From positions 1-64,000 of the forward strand of contig CANCQK010000008.1 of assembly GCA_947380295.1 (NCBI GenBank): a stretch of 64,000 nucleotides of DNA, given 5' to 3'. The notes beneath the pieces were generated by a model. That model did not search any database and was not told where the DNA came from. It saw only the letters and a program-made list of their open reading frames with translations. The stretch's first letter is position 1. Each line of letters opens with the position of its first letter. Both the position numbers and the translations under genes were made by a program. Origin of the DNA: Bdellovibrionales bacterium. GTDB taxonomy: Bacteria; Bdellovibrionota; UBA1018. Positions 39,807-48,991 of the stretch are shown one piece after another.

Positions 39807-40548
39807 AGTCAGCGTGAGTTGCGTGACGAAGGTGACCCGTATGTTCACTTTCATGCTGGCTGTGAGGTCGATCTGTTGTTTCAGTTGATGGGGATGAATG
39901 GTGGCAACCCCCAACGCTTTTCACAGGGATCATTTTAGCGCCGATACTTCCTAGTCCAATCGTGATGAGTAATGCGGCTGAAGTTTTTGGTGCTCGACGA
40001 GCCAAGGGTTTAAAGAGCGCATGGGCCGCAAGTGGGCCTGCCGTCAGGGCGGGCAGCGTCCCCAGCCAGAAAAAGAAAAGATAAAGTGCTCCGAGTCCTG
40101 CACTTTGGGTGGCGACTGCGCCAAGTACGAAGGTGTGGAGCCATCCACAGGGAAGAAATGCGGAGAGGAGTCCTAGGGTTTCAGGCCCCAGTTGACTGAA
40201 CTTTTTCCAATAAAACGGATTGATGTTGAAAAGGTGGAGCGGCTTTCCTTGCCAGAGTCGAATCCCAATAAAAATAAAACTGATAGCAAAAGTGAAGGTG
40301 GAGAGCCAAGGCACGAGCGTGAATGCCTGATTTTGAAAAACTGTCTCGCCGATTGCTCCTGCTAATGCGCCGAGAGCGCAGTAGCCTAGAAGTCGTCCTA
40401 GGTGATAGCGAATCACTGATCTGCGACTGTGAGAAATAGTCGTAACCAGACCACCACACATCGCAATACAATGCCCACTCCCGAGCAAGCTTGCTCCAAT
40501 CACAGCAAAAGGAACTAAATTCGACCAACTATTGAAGGGGTCCGACAA
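39781..40548 (-). CDS. TauE/SafE-family membrane protein of the cbb3 locus (CcoH/SafE-like)
   Basis: A TTG at 40548 follows aggaggtgcatc, which fixes the start; the frame back to 40638 would run well into ccoG. The 255-residue protein has a copper-binding-like HCIAMCGG near the start, six or so membrane helices (LLGYCALGALAGAIG, SFIFIGIRLWQG, LLSAFLPCGWLHTFVLGAV) and a His-rich tail (GGCHHSSPS, then HSQHESEHTGHLRHATHAD). Such 'sulfite exporter TauE/SafE family' proteins commonly end cco operons, and the metal-binding tail fits copper supply to the oxidase. It overlaps the end of ccoG by 20 bases. Confidence 0.85.
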   Translation of the reverse strand: MSDPFNSWSNLVPFAVIGASLLGSGHCIAMCGGLVTTISHSRRSVIRYHLGRLLGYCALGALAGAIGETVFQNQAFTLVPWLSTFTFAISFIFIGIRLWQGKPLHLFNINPFYWKKFSQLGPETLGLLSAFLPCGWLHTFVLGAVATQSAGLGALYLFFFWLGTLPALTAGPLAAHALFKPLARRAPKTSAALLITIGLGSIGAKMIPVKSVGGCHHSSPSTETTDRPHSQHESEHTGHLRHATHADSKASEMTH

Positions 40549-41956
40549 GATGCACCTCCTGGTTGAGATGAAGTTCAAGATGAGGGGAAGGATCACTCGC
40601 GATAGCAGTGACTTCGATGGTGATGACTGCCTTGCCAAAAGTGAGTATTTCCTTGGGATAGGTAATAAAAAGGTCTGCTCTCTCAGGTTCTCCAGTTTTT
40701 AAGGTGTCCTTGTGGTGAGAGATTATGAGTTTTACACCTTTTTGTTGAAGTTCGGGAGACACAGAAAATGATACGCTCTGATCAGTAAAGGTCTGGTTTC
40801 TTACATCCATCTTGAAGTGATTGATGATGCCAGACGGAGTGACTTGATAAGGAGCTTCGATCCCCCGAATGAGGGTGATTTCGATCGGAGAGCGGTGAGC
40901 TGTTGCCCAATAGAGTCCACCTCCACAGGTCACCAAAAGGGCCAGGTAAACCCAGGCACGGGCCCTTTGATACCAGGGAGTCCAGGTTTCAGTTCTGCCT
41001 TCGCTCAAGGCTTGATTTGCGTATCGGATGAGTCCTTCCGGTTTTTTTGTTCGTCGCATGACGTCATCACAGGCGTCAACGCAAGCAGTGCAGGCAATGC
41101 ATTCCAGTTGGACTCCGCGGCGGATATCAATTCCAGTGGGGCAAACGAGAACGCACCGATGACAATCAACGCAGTCTCCTGCTTGGGTTCCCTCTGGTGC
41201 TGCGGTGCCGCGTCGCGGTTCACCCCGCTTTGCGTCGTAAGCGATCACTGCAGATTGATGATCCATCAGAACGGACTGAAATCGACCGTAAGGACAAACC
41301 ACCGTGCAGAACTGCTCTCGAAACCAACCAAAGTCGAATAGGACGACGAGTGATACGGCAGCCATCACGAGAAATGAAGCTAGGTTTTCAAGAGGCGGCT
41401 GGGTCATCATTTGACGAAGGTCCTCAACCCCCACAAAATAAGCCAAAAAGCTATGGCCGATGATGAGAGATAGAGCAGTGAACGCGCTCCATTTGAGAGA
41501 CTTTTTGAAAACCTTGACGAAGCTCAAAGGTTGTCCATCGAGTTTTTTTCGAGCAAGGGCGTCGCCCTCGATCCAGCGCTCAATCCGTCTGAAAACGTGC
41601 TCGACGAATACAGTTTGAGGACACGCCCAGCCGCACCAAACACGTCCCCAAATGGCAGTTGTGAATGCGATGGTAATGGCAGCTCCACCGAGGACAAAAA
41701 AGAGAAGAGGTGTGTCGTGTGCCCAAAATGTTAAACCAAAGAGCGCAAATCTCCTCCGTGGCAGGTCGAATAGAACGGCTTGATGCCCTCCGATCCGCGC
41801 CCAGGGTAGAAAAAGGAAAACGGCAATTAAACCGATACTGAGGCGCGTTCGGAGTTTTTTCCAGTGTCCACGAACGTCAGTCGGATAGAGGTAGATGCGA
41901 TGCCCTCGAGCGTCTGTGGTTGAGAGCCGATCTGTGGGCAGTTCTCGTGGATTCAT
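40529..41956 (-). CDS. ccoG: CcoG (FixG/RdxA) cytochrome c oxidase accessory protein
   Basis: A 475-residue membrane ferredoxin-like protein with the family signatures GRVWCGWACPQTVFVEHVFR and FREQFCTVVCPYGRFQS. Two 4Fe-4S motifs follow: CVDCHRCVLVCPTGID and CIACTACVDACDDVM. The C-terminal periplasmic domain of about 150 residues is Ig-like (IgD-type in FixG). It supports assembly of the cbb3 oxidase, probably through copper reduction. The stop lies inside the SafE-like gene's start region; ccoP is eight bases upstream. Confidence 0.96.
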   Translation of the reverse strand: MNPRELPTDRLSTTDARGHRIYLYPTDVRGHWKKLRTRLSIGLIAVFLFLPWARIGGHQAVLFDLPRRRFALFGLTFWAHDTPLLFFVLGGAAITIAFTTAIWGRVWCGWACPQTVFVEHVFRRIERWIEGDALARKKLDGQPLSFVKVFKKSLKWSAFTALSLIIGHSFLAYFVGVEDLRQMMTQPPLENLASFLVMAAVSLVVLFDFGWFREQFCTVVCPYGRFQSVLMDHQSAVIAYDAKRGEPRRGTAAPEGTQAGDCVDCHRCVLVCPTGIDIRRGVQLECIACTACVDACDDVMRRTKKPEGLIRYANQALSEGRTETWTPWYQRARAWVYLALLVTCGGGLYWATAHRSPIEITLIRGIEAPYQVTPSGIINHFKMDVRNQTFTDQSVSFSVSPELQQKGVKLIISHHKDTLKTGEPERADLFITYPKEILTFGKAVITIEVTAIASDPSPHLELHLNQEVHLVGPLQ

Positions 41957-41964
41957 AAATGGGT

Positions 41965-42519
41965 TTACTCCTGAACTAAGTCTCCCTGAGGCGCCTTAGC
42001 GTTCGGTGGATTAGACCCACGGATTGACTTGATGTACGCAACAACGGCATGAAGTTCGTCCTGCTTAAGAACTGCACCCCAGGGCGGCATTCCCTTGTCG
42101 AGCACTCCTGCAGACACCGTGGTCAGGATCTCAGTCATCTTGCCGCCATGGATCCAGTAGTCATCTGTGAGGTTGGGCCCGATTCCTCCCTGTCCTTGTT
42201 CTCCGTGACAGCTCGCGCACTTGCCTTTAAATACCTCTTTCCCTGCTTCAATCCGAGTTGGATTTTTCAGGAGTGCCCGAAGGTCGTCCTCGCTAACTAC
42301 CTGACTTTGTGATTTTTGAGTGGCAGTCATGTAGTTGTGAGCTCGTAGTTCTCTCTGATATTCCTTTTCTAAAGAAGGGCCATCGCCTAAAACGTAATAG
42401 AAAAAGTAAATCACTGCGAAGAGAATCGTGAGATAAAACCCATTAATCCACCATTTCGGGAGGGCGTTATCAAGTTCTTCGATTCCATCGTAATTATGCC
42501 CCTCAACTTGATTTGACAT
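41965..42519 (-). CDS. ccoP: CcoP, cbb3 oxidase diheme-type subunit but with a single heme motif
   Basis: A 184-residue protein with the CcoP N-terminal signature (GIEELDNALPKWWINGFYL), one membrane helix, and a cytochrome c domain. Only one CxxCH occurs (KCASCHGEQGQGG), followed by a methionine ligand candidate in GMPPWG. Standard CcoP proteins have about 300 residues and two CxxCH motifs, so this is a shortened, monoheme version. There is no frameshift and no leftover second domain. It lies directly downstream of ccoQ, two bases apart. Confidence 0.93.
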   Translation of the reverse strand: MSNQVEGHNYDGIEELDNALPKWWINGFYLTILFAVIYFFYYVLGDGPSLEKEYQRELRAHNYMTATQKSQSQVVSEDDLRALLKNPTRIEAGKEVFKGKCASCHGEQGQGGIGPNLTDDYWIHGGKMTEILTTVSAGVLDKGMPPWGAVLKQDELHAVVAYIKSIRGSNPPNAKAPQGDLVQE

Positions 42520-42521
42520 AA

Positions 42522-42707
42522 TTAAATCCTTCCTTTCAAAGAGCGGTCTGAGTCTTGGAGTGGGAGATTCTCTAGTTCTGCATAAAAAGGTGAACTTCCC
42601 TTACGAAAAACCCAGAGCAAAGCAGCTATGAAAACTGCCATGAATAAAATCAAACCCAAGCAACTTAACTGCGTGAGTCGATAGTGAGCTAAGACTTTTT
42701 GAATCAT
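42522..42707 (-). CDS. ccoQ: CcoQ-like small cbb3 subunit
   Basis: A 61-residue single-helix protein (LGLILFMAVFIAALLWVFR, then KGSSPFYAELENLPLQ). Its position between ccoNO and ccoP, its size, and the FRKGSSPFY motif fit CcoQ/FixQ, which stabilises the oxidase. The ATG overlaps the ccoNO stop (ATGA, 42704-42707). Confidence 0.85.
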   Translation of the reverse strand: MIQKVLAHYRLTQLSCLGLILFMAVFIAALLWVFRKGSSPFYAELENLPLQDSDRSLKGRI

Positions 42708-44845
42708 TTGATGATCCCTTTCTTAAAGTCCTGTCCAAGTCTCTGGAGATAAGCGATCAGGGCAACAATTTCGCGATCTTCAAGCGGGGTCGGAGCACCT
42801 TGACTGATCAAGCCATCTGCGATTGCTTTGGCTTCCTGGCGAGCGTCTGATTCAGCTTGAGCGATATCAATGTCCGAGTATGGAACTCCCAGTGACTTCA
42901 TCACTTTTAGTTTTTTCTGGAGGATCGCAAAGTCGGTTTTGTCGCGGTAGAGCCATGGGTAGGCTGGCATGATCGAGCCTGACGTGACTTCTCGTGGATC
43001 CATCATATGGCGGTAATGCCATAGGTCAGGGTACTTGCCGCCTTCACGCGCTAAATCCGGCCCAATGCGCTTTGATCCCCATTGAAAAGGCCGATCGAAT
43101 GCCGACTCCTGCTCCCGTGAATAATCTCCATACCGCAAGGTTTCTGAGACCATCGGGCGGATCATCTGAGAGTGGCAAAGGTAGCACCCTTCGCGGACGT
43201 AAATATCACGACCGTGAAGTTGAAGTCCCGTATAAGGCTTCATGTTCGGTGCAGTTGTGACATAGTCATTGGCAAAAAATGTAGGCACTAGCTCGATCAG
43301 AGTTCCGGCGCCCACGGCTAAGAAGGTGAGCACAGAGAATACCATCGGGAGTCCTTCTAAAACTCGATGAGGTCGATCTCCCAATTGACTGATTGAAACC
43401 GGCATGAGTTTAGCAGCTTGAAAAACCTCTGACTTTTCAGACTTGGGTGCCTTAGCTACGGTCATCCAAATATTGTAGAACATGATGAGGTAGCTGATGA
43501 GATAGATGCCACCACCGACCGCGCGTACTGCGTAAAGGGGTACGATACGGATTACAGTCTCAATAAAATCGGGGTAGACTAAGTGCCCGGTGGAGTCCAT
43601 TGCCCGCCACATCAGTCCTTGGGTGATTCCTGCAGTCCACATCGAAATGATGTAAATGAGGGTACCCAAGAAGGCAGTCCAGAAATGGATGTTCGCGAGT
43701 CGAGTGCTATAGAGCTCAGTTTTCCATAGTTTGGGAACCATCCAGTAAATCATGGCGAAGATAATGAAACCGTTCCAGCCAAGCGTGCCGCCGTGAACGT
43801 GTGCAATGATCCAGTCGGTGTAGTGAGCGATCGCGCTGACTGATTTGATCGAAAGGAGTGGCCCTTCAAAAGTCGCCATTCCATAGAAAGTTAAACCGGC
43901 TACGAAGAACTTGAGAATCGGCTCAGTCCTCACTCGATGCCAGACGCCACGCAAAGTGAGGAGTCCGTTGATCATCCCACCCCAACTTGGGGCCCAGAGC
44001 ATAACACTAAAAATCATCCCAAGAGTTTGGGCCCACTCGGGAAGCGCCGTATAGAGCAAGTGATGCGGACCTGCCCAGATGTAGATAAAGACGAGAGACC
44101 AAAAGTGAATGATCGATAGACGGTAGCTGTAAACGGGACGGTCAGCCGCTTTGGGAAGAAAGTAGTACATCAGTCCTAAAAAGGGCGTGGTCAAGAAAAA
44201 GGCCACTGCGTTATGGCCGTACCACCATTGGACGAGAGCGTCCTGGACGCCGGCATAGATGGGATAGCTCTTCCACATCGAGACTGGGATTTGAATTGTG
44301 TTGATGACGTGCAGGAGCGCTACTGTGATGATCGTCGCAATGTAGAACCAGATTGCGACGTAAATATGTCGCTCACGTCTTTCCATGAGGGTCTTGAAAT
44401 AATTTACCGCAAAGGTAACCCAAACCACCGTGATGCCGATACTGATGGGCCATTCGAGCTCTGCGTATTCTTTACCCATGGTGTAACCCAGGGGGAGAGT
44501 GATGGCGGCTGCCACAATGATAGCCTGCCAGCCCCAGAAGTGGAATTTGCTCAAAAGGTCAGAACTCATTCGGGTTTTGAGCAGTCTTTGCGTCGAATAG
44601 TAGATTCCGGCGAAGATCGCGTTTCCGCCGAAGGCGAAAATGGCTGCGTTTGTATGGAGTGGACGAATTCTACCAAAAGTAAGCCATGAAATTCCGAAGT
44701 TGAGTCGCCAATCTGCAAGTTGCGAGGCTATAAAAACTCCGAGCAGGAGTGCTACGACACCCCAGACCAGGGTAGCGATCACGAATTTTTTTACGATTTC
44801 GTCATCGTATTGATAGGTTTCTAATACTTGTGACGTGTTTTGCAT
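42704..44845 (-). CDS. ccoNO: Fused cbb3 oxidase subunits I and II (CcoN-CcoO)
   Basis: The ATG at 44845 follows aaggagag; the frame back to 44875 is not needed. The 713-residue protein combines CcoN (about 1-475) and CcoO (about 500-713) in one chain. CcoN shows RPLHTNAAIFAFGGNAIFAG with a heme-ligand His, then VQWWYGHNAVAFFLTT and AGPHHLLYTALP, and a late IIAHVHGGTLGWNG. CcoO shows the membrane anchor and EGCYLCHSQMIRP (CxxCH). It forms the catalytic heme b-heme b3-CuB core plus the monoheme cytochrome. It is first in the core oxidase order NO-Q-P. Confidence 0.96.
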   Translation of the reverse strand: MQNTSQVLETYQYDDEIVKKFVIATLVWGVVALLLGVFIASQLADWRLNFGISWLTFGRIRPLHTNAAIFAFGGNAIFAGIYYSTQRLLKTRMSSDLLSKFHFWGWQAIIVAAAITLPLGYTMGKEYAELEWPISIGITVVWVTFAVNYFKTLMERRERHIYVAIWFYIATIITVALLHVINTIQIPVSMWKSYPIYAGVQDALVQWWYGHNAVAFFLTTPFLGLMYYFLPKAADRPVYSYRLSIIHFWSLVFIYIWAGPHHLLYTALPEWAQTLGMIFSVMLWAPSWGGMINGLLTLRGVWHRVRTEPILKFFVAGLTFYGMATFEGPLLSIKSVSAIAHYTDWIIAHVHGGTLGWNGFIIFAMIYWMVPKLWKTELYSTRLANIHFWTAFLGTLIYIISMWTAGITQGLMWRAMDSTGHLVYPDFIETVIRIVPLYAVRAVGGGIYLISYLIMFYNIWMTVAKAPKSEKSEVFQAAKLMPVSISQLGDRPHRVLEGLPMVFSVLTFLAVGAGTLIELVPTFFANDYVTTAPNMKPYTGLQLHGRDIYVREGCYLCHSQMIRPMVSETLRYGDYSREQESAFDRPFQWGSKRIGPDLAREGGKYPDLWHYRHMMDPREVTSGSIMPAYPWLYRDKTDFAILQKKLKVMKSLGVPYSDIDIAQAESDARQEAKAIADGLISQGAPTPLEDREIVALIAYLQRLGQDFKKGIIK

Positions 44846-44864
44846 CGTTGAGTCTCTCCTTGAT

Positions 44865-45002
44865 TTAGTCTTCAATTAAAATTCGGTGTGCTGGGGTATC
44901 GAGATCGTCATATTGTCCATCTAGACTGTTCAGAATAAATAGAACGATAAAAAAAAGTCCGAGGAGCAAAGTGACTGGAATCAGGATATAAATAATGTTC
45001 AC
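44865..45002 (-). CDS. ccoS: CcoS, small cbb3 maturation protein
   Basis: A 45-residue protein from a GTG at 45002: MNIIYILIPVTLLLGLFFIV, then NSLDGQYDDLDTPAHRI. The single helix followed by GQYDDLDTPAHRIL is the CcoS signature; CcoS is needed for heme and copper insertion into the oxidase. The GTG overlaps the ccoI stop by four bases (GTGA), so the two are coupled. It lies between ccoI and ccoNO. Confidence 0.93.
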   Translation of the reverse strand: MNIIYILIPVTLLLGLFFIVLFILNSLDGQYDDLDTPAHRILIED

Positions 45003-47431
45003 GCTTTTAACTCCTGGAAAGCAGATCTGAGCCGACGGGTCCCAGTGAAAGTCGAAGTGAGGACCATGAGTGCGCTCACGGGCATCAATACGGCCGCTAG
45101 CAGGGGATCGATCTTTCCAAATAAAGCAAAGCCTCCCGCGACGAGATTGTAGAAGGTCGAGAATAGAAGATTACGTTTGACCACCCAGAGAGTTTCGCGA
45201 GCAATGACAACAATCTCATAAATAGGTCGAACACCGGGAGTTCTCAAATAAATGTCGGAAGCTTGAAGGCTGATTTCAACTCCACTTCGAACCGCGATCC
45301 CCACGCTCGCTTGTGCTAGGGCTAGTGCGTCGTTCGCTCCATCACCGATCATAAGAGCAGGGTTTTGGGATCGAACCCATTCAGATTTCATTTCGGGTGA
45401 TGCTTGGGCGATGCAATTTCCGGCTTTGATCCCCACGATTCGGGCGGTTTGTTGGACTGGAATCGTGTGATCTCCAGATAAGATCCAAGGAGTTAGTTCG
45501 ATGGATCTGAGTTTTTCGACCATCGATTTAGACTCGGGCCGAATTTGGTCGTTGAGTACGATTCTTCCTACAGATTGGTTGTTTTTGAGTACCTCGAGTT
45601 CAGTTCCAAGGGTCGTTTGGAGGGCTCTTCGAATTTCAATCAGATCACTTCCGATTCGTCCTTGAATTCCTTGACCTTGGGTTTCCTTGATATCCGTGGG
45701 TGTGGGAACCGAGGTTTTCACCCGTGGACGCAGGTATTGAACCAAAGCGAGAGCAATCGGGTGGGTCGAGAGAGATTCGAGGGCCAGAATAGCCGTCTCA
45801 AGATCTGCAGGAACTTTCCATTGGACCACTTGAGGTGAGCCAAAGGTCAGTGTACCTGTCTTGTCCAAAAATACAGTTTGAATCTGAGCAAGCCTCTCGA
45901 GGACTTCTGGTCCCTTGACTAATACGCCCATCCGAGCCAGTCGACCTAAAGTCATGCTAAAAGCGAGGGGTGTAATTAATGCGAACGTGCATGGGCAGGT
46001 GACAATTGAGATAGCGAGCGCTCGATTGAGGCCCTCGGTCCAGGTTCCATGAGGACTGATAAAAAAAGAAAGTCCAAATAGGAAAAGCACTGCACCGACA
46101 AAATAGCGTGCAACTCGGTGAGCAAAAATCGTAATTTTGGCTTTTCGCGAGAGCATGCTTTCCATCGACGTCAGGATTTTTCCAATTCGAGATTGAGTCC
46201 CGGACTGAGTGACTTGAATTTCAATCGGGGAGTCTAAATTGGTGGTGCCAGCAAAGACTAAGTCCGTTGAGGTAACTCGATGTGGTCTGGATTCGCCAGT
46301 GAGAAGAGAACAATCGAGAGAAGAATCTCCCGTGAGAATGACTCCATCTGCTGGAATGGATTCGCTCGGTAGCACTCGAACGCGGTCACCCTGGACGAGT
46401 TCATCCACTCGAATGGTGTCATAGGCTTCTCGGGTAGCGTTCCATCTCTTGACTCGGGAAGGAGTGAGGAAGTGCAGGGCACGAGAGGAGTCCGCTGCGA
46501 TCTGTTGAGTTCGCTTAAGTGCGAATCGGGTCGAGAGGAGGAGGAGGACGAGTGTCGATAGGGAATCAAAGTAGACCCGATCATCCCCGTTAAAAAGATT
46601 GGCGATGCTGACAGCTGAACCCAAGAGAAGACCGAATACGACAGGAATATCGATGGAGATCTCTTTTGAGCGAAGAGCTCCCCAGGCGCTACGGTAAAAA
46701 GGAGTTGCGCTAAAGAGTAAAACGGGGAGAAAAAGTCCAAAACTGATCCATTTGAAGCGTTCGGCAAATGCTCCATCTGCGCCACTGTATAGCGAGACGG
46801 CCAGGAGCATGATATTACCGGCACAGGCAGCTGCTACCGCAATCCGAATCAGAAAAAGGCGATTTTCTTTTTTCTGGAGGACTTCGTGTGCTCCCTGCTT
46901 CACGGGATGAGGCCGGTACCCCATTTTTTCGAGAGCGTCGGCAGCTTCAGAGAACTTACCCTTCTCGGAAATTTGAACATGAGCCACCGATGATCCCAAA
47001 TTCAGTCGGATGGAGGAGACGCCCTCGACGAAATTCGCGACCTTCTCCGTGAGCCACACGCAGGCTGCGCAGTGGACGCCGTCGAGGTAGAAATCCATGG
47101 ATCGGCCTTCTGACGTTTTCTGTGAGTAGTTCTCAAGAAATTCGGGCTCATCTAAATAGAGGTAGTCTTCGGATGTTTCTTGGCTAGGTTGGGAGTTACG
47201 GATTGAGGACGCATTTCTCTTGAGATCATAATAGCGTTGAAATTGGTGACCTTGAATCCATTCATAGACGCGTTGGCACCCTGCACAACAAAACACCCCC
47301 GATAGGCGGGAAGGAATCGGATTTCCGCAGTGCTGGCAGAAGGGAGAAGTGATCTTAACCTTTAGCTCCTCCGAGTTTTGTATTTGGAATTCCACGGTTC
47401 GGATTGATTTGCACCAGTCGTGCCTATGCAA
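44999..47431 (-). CDS. ccoI: CcoI/FixI copper-exporting P-type ATPase
   Basis: An 810-residue P1B-type ATPase. A Cys-rich N-terminal domain (FCQHCGNPIPSRLSGVFCCA) and an HMA-type site (DGVHCAACVWLTEKV) precede the membrane core. The CPC motif is in TCPCTFALITPLAFS, the phosphorylation site is DKTGTLTFG, and the hinge is MIGDGANDALALAQA. It delivers copper for CuB of the cbb3 oxidase. The frame opens with a TTG at 47431; a GTG at 47395 is another option, so the exact start is uncertain. It is first of the minus-strand cco operon and divergent from the response regulator gene. Confidence 0.95.
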   Translation of the reverse strand: MHRHDWCKSIRTVEFQIQNSEELKVKITSPFCQHCGNPIPSRLSGVFCCAGCQRVYEWIQGHQFQRYYDLKRNASSIRNSQPSQETSEDYLYLDEPEFLENYSQKTSEGRSMDFYLDGVHCAACVWLTEKVANFVEGVSSIRLNLGSSVAHVQISEKGKFSEAADALEKMGYRPHPVKQGAHEVLQKKENRLFLIRIAVAAACAGNIMLLAVSLYSGADGAFAERFKWISFGLFLPVLLFSATPFYRSAWGALRSKEISIDIPVVFGLLLGSAVSIANLFNGDDRVYFDSLSTLVLLLLSTRFALKRTQQIAADSSRALHFLTPSRVKRWNATREAYDTIRVDELVQGDRVRVLPSESIPADGVILTGDSSLDCSLLTGESRPHRVTSTDLVFAGTTNLDSPIEIQVTQSGTQSRIGKILTSMESMLSRKAKITIFAHRVARYFVGAVLFLFGLSFFISPHGTWTEGLNRALAISIVTCPCTFALITPLAFSMTLGRLARMGVLVKGPEVLERLAQIQTVFLDKTGTLTFGSPQVVQWKVPADLETAILALESLSTHPIALALVQYLRPRVKTSVPTPTDIKETQGQGIQGRIGSDLIEIRRALQTTLGTELEVLKNNQSVGRIVLNDQIRPESKSMVEKLRSIELTPWILSGDHTIPVQQTARIVGIKAGNCIAQASPEMKSEWVRSQNPALMIGDGANDALALAQASVGIAVRSGVEISLQASDIYLRTPGVRPIYEIVVIARETLWVVKRNLLFSTFYNLVAGGFALFGKIDPLLAAVLMPVSALMVLTSTFTGTRRLRSAFQELKA

Positions 47432-47450
47432 GTCATTGATTTAATGGGGA

Positions 47451-47554
47451 TGGGACAACCCTCAAGAGACAGAATGTCCCACGGTATTGTCAAAATGTCT
47501 CACACCTCGTGCTCATCTAATATTTTGTGACAGGGGGGCTAATCCCGTGTCATA
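47451..47554. promoter_or_regulatory. Cluster of GACA/TGTC inverted repeats between ccoI and the response regulator gene
   Basis: In the 132-base divergent gap, TGGGACA (47451) pairs with TGTCCCA (47475-47481). GACA-GAA-TGTC (47468-47478) is a perfect palindrome, and TTGTCAAAATGTC (47487-47499) is similar. TGTGACA (47526-47532) and TGTCATA (47548-47554) form a wider imperfect pair. Such clustered dyads suit upstream activator sites of a sigma-54 response regulator. I see no clear -24/-12 element. Confidence 0.5.
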
Positions 47555-47563
47555 AGTCGAGAA

Positions 47564-48991
47564 ATGAAGGAACTCAAAGGGAGAATAGCCATTGTCGATG
47601 ACGATCGTGAAATGGGGTCGTTGCTAGAAGACTTTTTGACCAGCGAGGGCTACTCGGTGGTTTGTTTCTCTTCGGCTGCGGACGCCTTGGCACGCTTGTC
47701 TCCTCTCGGTAGCTTGGGTCCTGATCAGGCGGTGGGAGATTTAGATCTTGTGATTTCTGATATTCAGATGCCTCAAATGAGTGGTCTTGAGTTCACTCAT
47801 CAGCTGAAGTCGATCCGACCTGAAATTCCTGTCATCTTGATTACGGCATTTGGGAGTGTTGAAACTGCCATTCAAGCGATCCAGCAGGGCGCCTTTGACT
47901 ATGTGATCAAGCCATTTCAGCTGGCTGAGATGTCTGTCAACGTGGCGAGGGCAGTGGAGTTTCGACGCCTTCAACGAGATAATACGGCCCTCCGCCGCGA
48001 GGTGAGTCGAAGTTGGACCTTGGGCGATGTGATTGGCAAAAGCACCGGAATGCGCGATGTTTTTGATTTGGTCCAACGTGTTGCTCAGGCAACTGCTAAT
48101 GTGCTGATCATTGGCGAGAGTGGAAGCGGCAAAGAAATGGTGGCTCGCGCGATTCATCAGAGTGGTCCGCGATCTCAAAAACCTTTTATCGCCATTAACT
48201 GTACGGCTATTCCGGAAACCCTCCTTGAGTCTGAGCTTTTTGGGCATGCCAAAGGGTCGTTTACAGGCGCAATTCAACGCAAGCGAGGTCTCTTTGAGGA
48301 GGCTGACGGAGGCACCCTTTTTCTGGATGAAATTGGTGATATGAATGTTTCTCTTCAATCCAAGCTTCTGCGGGTGATTCAAGAGCGTAAAGTTCGCGCT
48401 GTGGGCGATAACTTTAGCCGGGATGTGAATGTCCGATTGGTCGCCGCAACTCACAAAGATCTTAAGGCTGCTATCAAAGAGGGTCGATTTAGAGAAGACC
48501 TTTATTATCGCTTGAGTGTCATTCCAGTCGTGATTCCTCCCTTGAGGGAAAGAAAAGACGACATCCCCCTTTTAGCAGACCATTTTTTGCGCAAGTACGC
48601 GGCTACGAATAGTACGCAGGTCAATGGTTTTACTAAGCGAGCTATGGCCAAATTGATGAAGCTTCGCTGGGAGGGTAACGTCAGAGAGCTCGAGAATGTG
48701 ATCGAACGGGCTGTGGTTCTGACTCAGCAACCGTTGATTGATGAGGGAGATATTCCATCAGCGGATGCACAGAGTGCTGAGCAGTTTTTCTCGACGTCGA
48801 CCCGGGATTTTCCGACCCTCGAACAATTAGAGGCTCGTTATATCCAGGTGATTCTCGATAAAGTGGGGGGGAGAAAAGAACAAGCCGCTCAGATCCTTGG
48901 AATCAATCGAAGAACGCTCTATCGCAAGGAAAAAGAATATGGGCTGGCTTCCAGCGAGATGCAAGCAGATGACGAGTTTGGAAAGGTCTAA
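47564..48991 (+). CDS. Sigma-54-type response regulator (NtrC family)
   Basis: A 475-residue regulator. The receiver begins GRIAIVDDDREMG, with the phosphorylated Asp66 in LVISDIQMPQMSG and the Lys in FDYVIKPF. The AAA+ domain has GESGSGKEM (Walker A), the sigma-54 contact loop in variant form KGSFTGAIQ, and GGTLFLDEIGDM. The Fis-like DNA-binding end is AAQILGINRRTLYRKEKEYG. The receiver has an insertion before Asp66 (SPLGSLGPDQAVGDLD). It is divergent from the cbb3 operon, with palindromes between them, so it may activate oxidase genes, perhaps with the kinase at 38286. Confidence 0.95.
   Translation: MKELKGRIAIVDDDREMGSLLEDFLTSEGYSVVCFSSAADALARLSPLGSLGPDQAVGDLDLVISDIQMPQMSGLEFTHQLKSIRPEIPVILITAFGSVETAIQAIQQGAFDYVIKPFQLAEMSVNVARAVEFRRLQRDNTALRREVSRSWTLGDVIGKSTGMRDVFDLVQRVAQATANVLIIGESGSGKEMVARAIHQSGPRSQKPFIAINCTAIPETLLESELFGHAKGSFTGAIQRKRGLFEEADGGTLFLDEIGDMNVSLQSKLLRVIQERKVRAVGDNFSRDVNVRLVAATHKDLKAAIKEGRFREDLYYRLSVIPVVIPPLRERKDDIPLLADHFLRKYAATNSTQVNGFTKRAMAKLMKLRWEGNVRELENVIERAVVLTQQPLIDEGDIPSADAQSAEQFFSTSTRDFPTLEQLEARYIQVILDKVGGRKEQAAQILGINRRTLYRKEKEYGLASSEMQADDEFGKV

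Noticed and set aside
47741-48454. 237-codon minus-strand frame in the response regulator gene
   Set aside because: Opposite a complete NtrC-type coding frame with all motifs.
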